A stretch of 64,000 nucleotides of DNA from Shewanella algidipiscicola (GCF_003605125.1 NZ_QPQT01000004.1:124001-188000); one strand, 5' to 3'; shown: positions 28,546-35,967, counted from the first letter of the stretch. Notes: a model not told the origin generated them from the letters alone. Made by a program: numbers and translations.

Positions 28546-29223
28546 ATGATGACGGATATTAACAAGGGTGAAAACAATCACCAGAGCAGCACTGATAACA
28601 GCCCTGAGCGCGATCACGACAGCAGAGAGCAGGATAAAGCCGAGCGTCATAAGGCGCGCCAACAAAAAGTGAAGGCGGCGGTCGATGCCAAAATTGCTCA
28701 GGCGCAAACGGAAAAGGGCGTGCTGTTAGTGTTAACCGGTAACGGCAAAGGCAAGTCAACAGGCGGCTTTGGCAATATTACCCGCGCAGTGGGTCACGGC
28801 AAAAAAGCCGCCGTGGTGCAGTTTATCAAGGGCAATTGGCCCTGTGGTGAACGCGCCGTATTAGAAAAAGTCGGGGTTGCGTTTCATGTCATGGGCACAG
28901 GCTTTACTTGGGAGACACAAGATAAAGCCAAAGACACCGCCGCGGCGCAAAGCGCTTGGGAAGCGGCCGAAACCTTGCTTAAAGACGACAGTATCGACAT
29001 TATTTTACTCGATGAGCTGACCTACATGGTGAGCTATCACTATATTGAGCTCGAGCGCGTTCTTGAGGCTCTTAAAAATAGGCCGCCGATGCAACATGTG
29101 ATCATCACTGGCAGGGCGTGCCATCGCGCCATTATTGAATTAGCCGATACTGTGAGCGAAGTGCAGCCGATAAAACATGCCTTTGAGGCCGGAGTTAAAG
29201 CGCAAATCGGATTTGATTATTAA
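28546..29223 (+). CDS. cobO: Cob(I)yrinic acid diamide adenosyltransferase
   Basis: A 225-residue CobA/BtuR-type corrinoid adenosyltransferase that adds the 5'-deoxyadenosyl ligand from ATP. A charged N-terminal extension of about 55 residues precedes the P-loop TGNGKGKSTG (about 64-73). Later motifs are VQFIKGNWPCGE, ILLDELTYMV and ITGRACHRAIIELAD. It is the last gene of the operon, and long repeats begin 15 bp after its stop. Two ATGs in tandem leave the exact start open. Confidence 0.93.
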   Translation: MMTDINKGENNHQSSTDNSPERDHDSREQDKAERHKARQQKVKAAVDAKIAQAQTEKGVLLVLTGNGKGKSTGGFGNITRAVGHGKKAAVVQFIKGNWPCGERAVLEKVGVAFHVMGTGFTWETQDKAKDTAAAQSAWEAAETLLKDDSIDIILLDELTYMVSYHYIELERVLEALKNRPPMQHVIITGRACHRAIIELADTVSEVQPIKHAFEAGVKAQIGFDY

Positions 29224-29238
29224 GTTAGAGAGAGTTTG

Positions 29239-29997
29239 GACTAGTGAGTTAAAGGCTAAGGTACTTTTGCCCCAAAGTGTGCTGGTCTTGGAATGAAGGC
29301 TTGGCATTTTTGGGATTAACTTTAGTAGCATTTGGCCGTATCTTATTTGTTAAGTGTGTTTGAAGGCCACACCTTCATGGTTGTTAATTGCCTGCTGCAG
29401 GCTTTATGTGCAAACGCTTTTTTGGCTCGGTGAGTGAAGTGTCGCTTCATGCTAACGAACGAGAGACTGGGATTGTCGAACTGGCTTTTAGATAGGGATA
29501 TCGTTGTGCGCCATCCCTATACGCTCCACGCCGGCATCTGACCTCCATGGATGGAGGGAATGTCAAAAAAATGTAAGGAACATTTTTGGCCATGCCACCA
29601 AGGGCCAAAACCGCGCTTACACCGATCTCTAACGCCTCTTCGATTTAGCCGTATTTTATGTGAGTTGCCAGTTCAAAAGCTAATTAGATTTTGCCCCAAA
29701 GTCTGCAGGTCTTGGAATGAAGAACGATGACATTTGTTTGAGTAGCGGCTGGCTGTATTTTCATTTATTGAAAGTGTTTGAAGGTCGAACCTTCACTGTT
29801 ATTACTCGCCTGCCCGGCGGGTAATGTGCAAGCGCTCTTTTGGCTCGCCGCAAGCACGTCCGTGTGGGCTCTGCGAAATCATCCATGATTTCGAAGGCCA
29901 AAACCGCGCTTACACCTCTACCTAACGCCTCTTCGATTGGACTTCATTTGATACGACTAGTGAGTTAAAGGCTAAGAAGCTTTTGCCCCAAAGTGAG
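29239..29997. repeat. Repeat block flanked by 40-bp direct repeats
   Basis: GACTAGTGAGTTAAAGGCTA followed by TTTTGCCCCAAAGTG occurs at 29239-29278 and again at 29955-29995. Between them two imperfect longer copies share, in the same order, GCCCCAAAGT, GGTCTTGGAATGAAG, GTGTTTGAAGG, a short inverted repeat, GGCCAAAACCGCGCTTACACC and TAACGCCTCTTCGATT (about 29265-29650 and 29690-29943). They differ by hairpin inserts such as CCTCCATGGATGGAGG and GAAATCATCCATGATTTC. No open frame is supported. Confidence 0.7.
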
Positions 29998-30090
29998 TTA
30001 ACGTGTTGTCGGTGGTTCAGTAACGATCAGACTTTCTGGCCTAGAAATTTTTATCGCTACACCCGCATGATGTAATCCACTACTACCCAT
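29998..30090 (-). CDS. Possible 30-codon ORF under a LexA-like box
   Basis: An ATG at 30090 opens a 30-codon frame starting MGSSGLHHAGVAIKISRP and stopping at 29998, exactly where the repeat block begins. It could be a small gene or the truncated beginning of a longer one cut off by the repeat. I do not recognise it, and there is no clear Shine-Dalgarno. Confidence 0.2.
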   Translation of the reverse strand: MGSSGLHHAGVAIKISRPESLIVTEPPTTR

Positions 30091-30098
30091 CAAAAAAA

Positions 30099-30114
30099 CT
30101 GGATCAGTATACAG
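30099..30114. promoter_or_regulatory. LexA-like SOS box
   Basis: Read on the minus strand the site is CTGTATACTGATCCAG, one base away from the gamma-proteobacterial consensus CTGT-N8-ACAG. It is 9 bp upstream of the short minus-strand ORF and about 300 bp before the HEPN/Toprim gene. A single mismatched site can arise by chance. Confidence 0.4.
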
Positions 30115-30162
30115 TCATATTAAAATCATAAGGGTTTTGAACGATTTTTATCCTATGTTAAT

Positions 30163-30363
30163 GCGCGTTTTCTCATTTCAATTTAGATTAATGTGTTTAA
30201 AGTCAATCTCTTAGAATATTCGTTAAATAGATAATAGGTTTGGAAAACGCGCATGCGCGTTTTTCCAGATGGTGTATTTAGCAAAATGCTGATAAGTTCA
30301 TTACATACAGATAGTTAACTGTGCGCGTTTTCACTGGTCCAACGAGGTAAACGCGCATGCGCA
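30163..30363. repeat. AAACGCGC palindrome cluster
   Basis: GCGCGTTT or its complement AAACGCGC occurs five times in 200 bp: at 30163, as a nearly perfect palindrome AAAACGCGCATGCGCGTTTT at 30244-30263, at 30323, and with GCATGCGC at 30349-30363. The last two copies face each other and could form a stem. The cluster is within 60-260 bp upstream of the HEPN/Toprim gene and stands out in otherwise AT-rich DNA. Confidence 0.65.
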
Positions 30364-30419
30364 CTAATAAAATGTTAGCTATCTTCGGTATATTTTGTCA
30401 TCTATAAGGGTTACAAGGA

Positions 30420-31607
30420 ATGGGATCATATGCAGATCTAAGTTTAGGGAAATTAGAAGTTGCTTGGAGCAAAAATGAACTTCTGCTGAGTCACAGTGAA
30501 CTATTTCAGGAGAACTGCCTTCTATCTTCCCCGTATGATGATTCCGAGAATGAAGCCAAAAAAGAGTGGTATGAACTTAAACTAGAGCTGGTCAAAGATA
30601 GGCTAGAACTTCTAGGCTACACACTCGAATATGCTAAGAAGCAGTTTGAAAACCCATCACCATTTAGTGATGAAGACCCGTTATCTATTAGCTTTGAGGA
30701 AGTGTTAAAAATCCTCAAAACTGTTGATGTGAGTAAAGTAACAAATGAGTTTAGTGAGAAGGCGAAGCCAGGCGAGTTTGCTCCACAACACATTCAAGAA
30801 TTGATTTATTCCTCACGAAATTTAGATTTTGCATTTGATCATTGGGATCTAAGTGCTTTATTAGAGAATTTTTGTCCATATTCTCAACTGAGAGTTCTCG
30901 CTGAAAGCCCACTGAACTTAGAGTTGCCCGTTGTATGGAACTTTGATGAAGTAGTAAGAAATGGGTGGGTGGAGCGCGACGCAATTACTCATGGGGTTAC
31001 TAACAAATTTCTAATAGTAACTGAAGGAACGTCTGACTCACGGATACTGAGAAAAGCAATTGACCTATTAAGGCCACATATCAATGACTTATTCTATTTT
31101 GTTGATATGGAGGGTGGCTACCCTTTTACGGGAACAGGCAACTTATTCAATTTTGTTAAAGGTTTAGGCAGTATTAATATCCAGAATGACGTTCTAGTGA
31201 TCTTTGATAATGATGTTGAAGGAGTTCAAGCAATGAATCGTTGTTTAGAGCTTGAGCTACCAAAAAATATGAGAATTATGAAATTGCCTGACCTTGACGA
31301 GTTTAATTGCTTTCCAACCATTGGACCAAATAGTGAAGCGAAATCAAATATTAATAGCAAGGCAGCTGCAATAGAATGCTATTTGGATAATGGCGGGGAT
31401 GCAAAGATACGATGGACTAATTACAGAGAAGATACTCAATGCTATCACGGTTCATTGATAGCTAAAGATAAATATAAAAAAGCGTTTCTTAAACAGAATG
31501 AAATCGTTTCTGGCTATGACTATCGCAAGCTTGAAAGAATCTTAGATAGTATTATTTTAGAATGCACAGCAATAGCTAACAAAGCGTTGCACCGGACAAG
31601 CCGGTGA
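30420..31607 (+). CDS. HEPN/Toprim-associated cassette protein
   Basis: A 395-residue cytoplasmic protein. The N-terminus (MGSYADLSLG, KNE) matches the start of the HEPN/Toprim-associated N-terminal domain as I know it. The helical middle is followed by a Toprim-like domain at about residues 195-300, with the metal-binding glutamate in LIVTEGTSDSRIL (E202) and the DxD in LVIFDNDVEG (D263, D265). Relatives are predicted to belong to conflict or defence systems; the activity is unproven. No canonical RX4-6H HEPN motif was found. The final ten residues, ending ALHRTSR, are translated from attC1, so the gene is a mobile integron cassette. TACAAGGA precedes the ATG. It is AT-rich compared with the cob genes. 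Confidence 0.8.
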   Translation: MGSYADLSLGKLEVAWSKNELLLSHSELFQENCLLSSPYDDSENEAKKEWYELKLELVKDRLELLGYTLEYAKKQFENPSPFSDEDPLSISFEEVLKILKTVDVSKVTNEFSEKAKPGEFAPQHIQELIYSSRNLDFAFDHWDLSALLENFCPYSQLRVLAESPLNLELPVVWNFDEVVRNGWVERDAITHGVTNKFLIVTEGTSDSRILRKAIDLLRPHINDLFYFVDMEGGYPFTGTGNLFNFVKGLGSINIQNDVLVIFDNDVEGVQAMNRCLELELPKNMRIMKLPDLDEFNCFPTIGPNSEAKSNINSKAAAIECYLDNGGDAKIRWTNYREDTQCYHGSLIAKDKYKKAFLKQNEIVSGYDYRKLERILDSIILECTAIANKALHRTSR

Positions 31608-31620
31608 ACGCGGCGTTAGC
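31575..31620 (+). other. attC site 1 (46 bp)
   Basis: GCTAACAAAGCGTTGCACCG at the left and GAACGCGGCGTTAGC at the right are the R'' and R' arms of a short attC. The inner ACCGG / CCGGT pair and the GCTAAC / GTTAGC ends make it nearly symmetric. It follows the HEPN/Toprim gene and contains its stop codon. Confidence 0.85.
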
Positions 31621-31634
31621 AGTCGAGGATGTAC

Positions 31635-31901
31635 ATGAAATTATTTATTCAGCAAGAATTTAAAAATGTCTTGAACCAAAAACTTGTTTATCCTATCCGG
31701 TTGTATTTTCAAGTTCTTGGTTTTTTGCTAATAAGTCAATGCTTATATTCTCTTGCAGATTCGTTTCTACGTTTAGGCGAACTCCAAGTCACATGGAGGG
31801 CTGATTGGGTATACAATGCTTCGTGTGTATTGTGGATTGTATATCTAGTCACGATAATTATCGTAGGTAAAAGTACAGCTACATCAGATAAAAACTGCTA
31901 A
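31635..31901 (+). CDS. Hypothetical cassette membrane protein
   Basis: An 88-residue protein I do not recognise, with two hydrophobic segments (about residues 24-45 and 60-80) and a charged N-terminus. GAGG at 31625 fits the ATG at 31635 better than the ATG six bases earlier. It is bounded by attC sites 1 and 2 and its TAA stop is the first triplet of the attC2 core, so it is a complete cassette of one gene. Confidence 0.6.
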   Translation: MKLFIQQEFKNVLNQKLVYPIRLYFQVLGFLLISQCLYSLADSFLRLGELQVTWRADWVYNASCVLWIVYLVTIIIVGKSTATSDKNC

Positions 31902-31996
31902 CAAGGCACTCAAGCAGGACAAAAAAAAGTTGGCTTTTTGCTCCTTCGTCGCTAAGTTTAGCCAACAATTTTTTGCCTCTTAGTGAGGCGTTATGT
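31898..31996 (+). other. attC site 2 (99 bp)
   Basis: It starts with GCTAACAAGGCACTCAAGCA and ends with CTTAGTGAGGCGTTATG. Between them AAAAGTTGGCT / AGCCAAC forms an inner stem. Length, end motifs and orientation match an integron attC. Confidence 0.85.
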
Positions 31997-32061
31997 AAAA
32001 ATATTAACTAAATCATAATGTTGCACGATAAAATTAAAGTTGTTTTTCTCGAGATTAATCT

Positions 32062-32301
32062 ATGACACCTTTCCAAACACTATATACTTCCGTAATGCTT
32101 TTTGGTCCATCCATTATTCTAATTTCTCAACGAGGCTGGGTCATTGGTGGGCTGTCATTCGTAGCAAGTTTTGTACTATCTTGGGCATTAACTTTGATAT
32201 TTACACCAAAGTTATCTATTGATGCGTTAAATTTTTGGGCTTGGACTAAACCATTGCTGATTGCTTGCATAGTGCTGTGGGGCGGGTTGAACATATTTTA
32301 A
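32062..32301 (+). CDS. Hypothetical cassette membrane protein
   Basis: A 79-residue protein of unknown function with three hydrophobic stretches (about residues 8-22, 27-47 and 61-79) and little outside the membrane. It sits between attC2 and attC3 with its stop just before attC3, as expected of a single-gene cassette. The Shine-Dalgarno is weak. Confidence 0.55.
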   Translation: MTPFQTLYTSVMLFGPSIILISQRGWVIGGLSFVASFVLSWALTLIFTPKLSIDALNFWAWTKPLLIACIVLWGGLNIF

Positions 32302-32302
32302 C

Positions 32303-32424
32303 ATAACAAGCAATTTAAGAGGGATTCACAACGCTCGGCATTTTTGCTTCTACTTCAAATTTAGTGTTTATGGCACAATGCTTTAGGTTTGGGGGGGGCG
32401 TTGTTCACCCCTTAATTGGGCGTT
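32303..32424 (+). other. attC site 3, VCR-like (122 bp)
   Basis: It begins ATAACAAGCAATTTAAGAGG, contains TTCACAACGC and TTTAGTGTTTATGG, and ends CACCCCTTAATTGGGCGTT. The order matches the Vibrio cholerae-repeat type of attC from memory. An eight-base G run at 32391-32398 is unusual. Beyond it the cassette pattern stops. Confidence 0.8.
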
Positions 32425-32777
32425 CTTGACCTGCGGTAGACGATTTTTAGCAAAAAAGAAGTGATATTTAAGTCTAGCCGAAGGCATAGATAGAGCCAAA
32501 CGCGATGGAAGAAACGCCTTATTTATGGTAGCTTGAAGGCCCTTGCTAAGGCTCGTAAAGCGAAGCTTTCAAAGAGACCTGCAAGAGTCTTCAAGTAAAG
32601 CAGCGATGCTTCCCTCACGCCGCAGGGGGCTCACATCAGCCCCAAGGGCATGGAATATGAACTCACGGATTGAGTAGCGATAACCTCCTCTCTCCGAAAG
32701 TAAAGAACAAGCCGTTACACGAGACCTTCGGCTCGTGAACTAGATCGTTATAAGTAAATAAAAGTAAGGAGTTTTAA
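32425..32777. other. Hairpin-rich non-coding region
   Basis: 353 bp with several stem-loops: AAAGC-GAA-GCTTT (32557-32569), CACGAG-ACCTTCGG-CTCGTG (32718-32737) and a GGGGCT / AGCCCC pair near 32630-32645. The composition is richer in GC than the cassettes. No gene is supported on either strand, though a minus-strand frame reads GYRYSIREFIFHALG without a credible start. Confidence 0.45.
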
Positions 32778-32990
32778 ATGGATATTAATGCTACTTCACT
32801 AGGTCAAATAATTGCCCTTATTCTTTTTATTATGCCGTTAATCTTATCTTTAAAGTCAAAGGCTGTATCCGGTTACCATAAACTGGCTTGGTTCTTTCTG
32901 ACTTTGTTTTTTTCTTGGTTAGGCTTCCTTGTATTTTATTTTATGATTGTTAAAGCTAAGTCGTATGAAAGTGGTAAAAATCATTCATAG
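32778..32990 (+). CDS. Small two-helix membrane protein
   Basis: A 70-residue protein with two hydrophobic helices (residues 8-26 and 35-58) joined by KSKAVSGYHKLAWF. Its layout resembles small two-helix membrane proteins such as immunity or PLDc_N-type proteins, but I cannot assign a family. AAGGAG at 32766-32771 gives it a good ribosome-binding site. It lies just outside the attC array. Confidence 0.6.
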   Translation: MDINATSLGQIIALILFIMPLILSLKSKAVSGYHKLAWFFLTLFFSWLGFLVFYFMIVKAKSYESGKNHS

Positions 32991-33388
32991 TTATAGAAAA
33001 TAAATAGACATATATGGACGCCCCCGGTTAGTCAAGGCTGTACTTCGCTAACCGAGGCGGTTTTGCCTTAGTTTCTATTTGTTCTGGGCTCTCGTTCAGT
33101 GCTTATTGATTGACTCTTTCGCTTTAAACAACGCTTTTAAAAGTAGCGAATACATAGACAGGCATAGTTAATGCTCTAGCCAAAAGAGTTTGCCATCCGC
33201 ATCATAAAACTCACTATTCGACTCAAATAAACCGTTTTTCTTATTCATAAATAACAGTAGGCGTTGAAAGTGTATTTGCCGATGTAGGGCATGACAATGT
33301 GTATTGATATTGGTTAGGAACTTAGTTATGTTGTTGATTAATAACGTCTGGATATCTATTGGGTAATATTTATAACAAAGGAATTCAT
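32991..33388. other. Gene-free region
   Basis: About 400 bp. It contains a hairpin CGGTTAG / CTAACCG at 33025-33054, followed by GGCGGTTTTGCC, which may terminate the 32778 transcript. No gene was seen. Confidence 0.4.
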
Positions 33389-33595
33389 ATGTCTAAAAAT
33401 TGGAAATGCCCCAAATGTGATTGTTGTGATTATGATACGGATACTATTGCAACGACGGGAAGTGGTTGGTCTAAAATATTTGATATGCAAAACCGAAAAT
33501 TTACCGCTGTAATTTGCACTAACTGTACTTATACCGAATTTTATCGCGGTAAGACGAGTGCCTTAGGTAATATTTTCGATCTATTCACTAATTAA
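33389..33595 (+). CDS. Zn-ribbon nucleic-acid-binding protein
   Basis: A 68-residue protein resembling the predicted Zn-ribbon nucleic-acid-binding proteins of COG3478. The metal site is CPKCDCCDYD near the N-terminus and CTNCTYTEFY later, separated by the glycine-rich TTGSGWSKIFD. AAGGAA precedes the ATG at 33389; the frame open from 33359 is longer but lacks such a site. It is a solitary gene in the accessory region with unknown function. Confidence 0.7.
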   Translation: MSKNWKCPKCDCCDYDTDTIATTGSGWSKIFDMQNRKFTAVICTNCTYTEFYRGKTSALGNIFDLFTN

Positions 33596-33785
33596 TCAAA
33601 GCTGATAAAAGTTAAGTGGACGCCATGCATGGGCTCAATCTTGTTTGGCTTAACCTTGAAGTCCACCGTTTGGCTCTTTTAAGGGCAATTTCATTTGGCG
33701 GTTGCCTCTAAGGTTAGCATTGGGGACACGTACCTGAAAGTGGTGTTATTCTGCCTACTCTATCCAAGTGAGCAGGACGCGGTTT

Positions 33786-34031
33786 ATGATGAGTTGCGCT
33801 AATTATGATTACATAGAGATAGTTTGCTTGTTTAATTATCCTGTCGAAATCACATTAAAATCGGGGGAGGTGTTCACAGGCAAAGCTATTGATACCGCAA
33901 AAAATCATCAAGGTGAAGAGTGCATAAAACTCAAGATTGAACACGATGATTTATTGGTTGTTTTAGACTCGATGGCAAAGCTAACGATTGTCGTTGATAA
34001 TCCCCATTTTAAGGAAGTTTTATTCGACTAA
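33786..34031 (+). CDS. Rof-like Rho-binding antiterminator
   Basis: An 81-residue protein of the Rof/YaeO family (PF07073). The family start is seen in SCANYDYIEI, then the Sm-like strand pattern TLKSGEVFTGKAID, ECIKLK and the C-terminal VVDNPHFKEVLF. E. coli Rof binds Rho and reduces termination. The ATG at 33786, with AGCAGGA upstream, is preferred to the earlier alternative start; 33789 is equally possible. It is unusual to find it isolated among accessory genes. Confidence 0.75.
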   Translation: MMSCANYDYIEIVCLFNYPVEITLKSGEVFTGKAIDTAKNHQGEECIKLKIEHDDLLVVLDSMAKLTIVVDNPHFKEVLFD

Positions 34032-34164
34032 GTCGCTAGTCATTAGCGCTGCAAGCGATGGTTAATGCGTGGCGTATGAAGTTCTGGGTCTGTGAAGGTG
34101 GTTTAGTCGATTCTTAATAGTCCAGTTAAATTGGATGTGAGTCAGACAGAAGTAAGGAGGTCGC

Positions 34165-34617
34165 ATGATTGAACGAGTGAATATTGGCAAGTCGGCACCA
34201 GCGTTGTATCAGGCAGTCGTTGAGCTTGATCGACTTGCTTCTGTCGCCATAACTGATGCTGGCATTGCCACAGGTTTCTCGCATCTCTTGCGCTTGCGTG
34301 CATCTCAAATAAATCAATGTGCTTTTTGTGTCAGGTTACATGCGCGCGACGCACTTGCCAGCGAGGAGACCGCTGATCGTGTCGCCGTTGTTGCCGCATG
34401 GAAAGAGACTGAATACTTTACCCTAAAAGAGCGTGCAGCGTTGGAGCTTGTAGAGGCAATCACCCTGATCTGGGATGGTCAACTGCCTGATGCCATTTAT
34501 AAGCAAGCAGCAAGTCAACTTTCGAAAGAAGAAATATCTGCCATTGAGTGGCTTGCGATTGTCATCAATACATGGAACCGTATTGCTATTTCAAGTCGTT
34601 ATCCTGTCAAAATATAG
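34165..34617 (+). CDS. Carboxymuconolactone decarboxylase/AhpD-like protein
   Basis: A 150-residue protein of the CMD/AhpD-like superfamily. The redox pair and its proton relay are in INQCAFCVRLHARDA (residues 49-63), the core of alkylhydroperoxidase-like proteins. AAGGAGG lies just before the ATG. The likely role is disulfide-dependent peroxidase or antioxidant activity, known for the family but not shown here. It is monocistronic; the DUF1428 gene follows after 126 bp. Confidence 0.82.
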   Translation: MIERVNIGKSAPALYQAVVELDRLASVAITDAGIATGFSHLLRLRASQINQCAFCVRLHARDALASEETADRVAVVAAWKETEYFTLKERAALELVEAITLIWDGQLPDAIYKQAASQLSKEEISAIEWLAIVINTWNRIAISSRYPVKI

Positions 34618-34743
34618 GCATGAGAGAGCATATAAACCGAAATCCGACTTTACCCATTGTCTTGGCTCCTTGATACAGCGCCGTGCTCCCGTGTCTTTGA
34701 GCTATGGTTATAACTCTGCTCATTTATTACAAGGAGTTTAACT

Positions 34744-35097
34744 ATGTCGTATGTTGATGGTTTTGTTGCGGCTGTACCTACAGAAAATAAAGCACAATAT
34801 ATTGAATACGCAGAAATGTCGGCGGAAATGTTTAAAGAATTCGGCGCATTAAAGGTTGTTGAAACGTGGGGGAGCGATGTGCCTGATGGTGAAATCACCT
34901 CATTTCCAATGGCGGTGAAAGCCGAGAGCAATGAGACTGTGGTGTTTTCATGGATTATCTGGCCGTCTAAAGCCATTCGAGATACGGGGTGGCAGAAAAT
35001 GATGCAAGATTCTAGAATGCATCCAGAAAATTGCCCAATGCCTTTTGATGGTAAGCGACTCATTTATGGCGGGTTTGATCTCATTCTAGACAAGTAG
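34744..35097 (+). CDS. DUF1428 family protein (YbaA-like)
   Basis: A 117-residue protein of the DUF1428/YbaA family, recognised by MSYVDGFVAAVPTENKAQYI at the N-terminus, the VVETWGSDVPDG segment, and FSWIIWPSKAIRD with MPFDGKRLIYGGF at the end. The fold is a dimeric alpha/beta barrel; the function is unknown. AAGGAG precedes the ATG. Confidence 0.85.
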   Translation: MSYVDGFVAAVPTENKAQYIEYAEMSAEMFKEFGALKVVETWGSDVPDGEITSFPMAVKAESNETVVFSWIIWPSKAIRDTGWQKMMQDSRMHPENCPMPFDGKRLIYGGFDLILDK

Positions 35098-35239
35098 CGA
35101 GAGCGAACATAGCAAAGGTGTAAGCGTGATCTCAACACCTAACATTATCCTCGATTGGGTTTGATGTTCGTGGTATGTATAATGCTTTTGGTTAGGCAGT
35201 AGCGCGTATCAAAGTCGATGTGGCGCCATGCACTCCGAA

Positions 35240-35283
35240 GTGGGGACGACCTCACCTCTCTAATTTCGTTAGGGGACGGCCCC
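35240..35283 (+). promoter_or_regulatory. Guanidine-II (mini-ykkC) riboswitch
   Basis: Two hairpins with ACGR loops, as the class requires: GTGGGG-ACGA-CCTCAC (35240-35255) and GGGG-ACGG-CCCC (35272-35283), separated by 16 nt. The second ends 21 nt before the GTG of the SugE-type exporter gene, the usual target of this class. Confidence 0.88.
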
Positions 35284-35304
35284 AATACTAACTGAGAGGT
35301 GCAT

Positions 35305-35622
35305 GTGAGCTGGATCATTTTATTTATCGCGGGTCTTTTAGAGATTAGTTGGGCAATTGGCTTGAAGTATACCGATGGCTTTACGAAGTTTTGGCCTACG
35401 GTCGGTACGGTGTTTTCATTGGTTGCAAGTTTTCTAATGCTAGGTTTGGCCCTGAAAACGTTACCTGTCGGTACGGCCTACGCTATATGGGTGGGGATCG
35501 GCGCGGTTGGTACTGCTATTTTAGGAATATACCTGTTTGGTGAGTCAGCTAACGTGCTTAAGTTGGTGAGTTTAGCGCTGATCTGTGCGGGTATTGCAGG
35601 GCTTAAACTCGCTAATACCTAG
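35305..35622 (+). CDS. gdx: Guanidinium exporter, SMR family
   Basis: A 105-residue small multidrug resistance protein of the SugE/Gdx subtype with four membrane helices. The essential membrane glutamate is E13 in [13 protein letters not shown], and the family stretch [19 protein letters not shown] is near residue 55. It exports guanidinium in exchange for protons as a dual-topology dimer. The GTG at 35305 gives the exact length of E. coli SugE, with GAGAGG just upstream; another GTG six bases earlier is less likely. The guanidine-II riboswitch directly upstream supports guanidine rather than drugs as substrate. Confidence 0.92.
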   Translation: MSWIILFIAGLLEISWAIGLKYTDGFTKFWPTVGTVFSLVASFLMLGLALKTLPVGTAYAIWVGIGAVGTAILGIYLFGESANVLKLVSLALICAGIAGLKLANT

Positions 35623-35652
35623 CCTAGATCTACCCCTGACCTTACTAGAACG

Positions 35653-35688
35653 CAGTCCATTTAAGCTTGCTTACATGGACTGTTTTTA
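35653..35688 (+). terminator. Intrinsic terminator after gdx
   Basis: CAGTCCAT / ATGGACTG stem followed by TTTTT. Confidence 0.85.
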
Positions 35689-35763
35689 TCTTCAAATACC
35701 GATCTCCTCAAGGCTTCAATCGGCACCTAAGGTGCAACAGCCAGCATGCAAATACATAGAGGC

Positions 35764-35967
35764 TTAGTTTTTGTGGCCATACTTTTCCTTGCGCGTACAG
35801 CCCTGTGGTATATCAAGCGCGGCGACATGTTTGAACGTCCACAGCGTTAGCCGTACATCCCCTGTCGATGGCGGGTGGATTCCCCCACAGAGCGCATAGC
35901 GATATACTCGTGATCCAGAAAAAGAACGTATGTTGTCGTTTGTGTCAGGCTTAGGTTGCAGCCCCAT
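35764..35967 (-). CDS. Possible small basic protein, unrecognised
   Basis: A 67-codon minus-strand frame beginning MGLQPKPDTNDNIRSFSGSR and ending in a basic tail, GCTRKEKYGHKN. GGAA lies seven bases before the ATG at 35967. I know no family for it. It fills the gap between the gdx terminator and btuF; it may be real or a chance frame. Confidence 0.3.
   Translation of the reverse strand: MGLQPKPDTNDNIRSFSGSRVYRYALCGGIHPPSTGDVRLTLWTFKHVAALDIPQGCTRKEKYGHKN

Noticed and set aside
29224..30000. CRISPR array
   Set aside because: The repeats are few, long and imperfect, without regular spacers, and no cas genes are present.
31629..31634. First ATG of the second cassette gene as the start
   Set aside because: The Shine-Dalgarno GAGG would abut it; the ATG six bases later has proper spacing.
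32040..32222. 60-codon frame overlapping the third cassette gene
   Set aside because: It is in another frame, lacks a good start, and crosses the gene that ends neatly at attC3.
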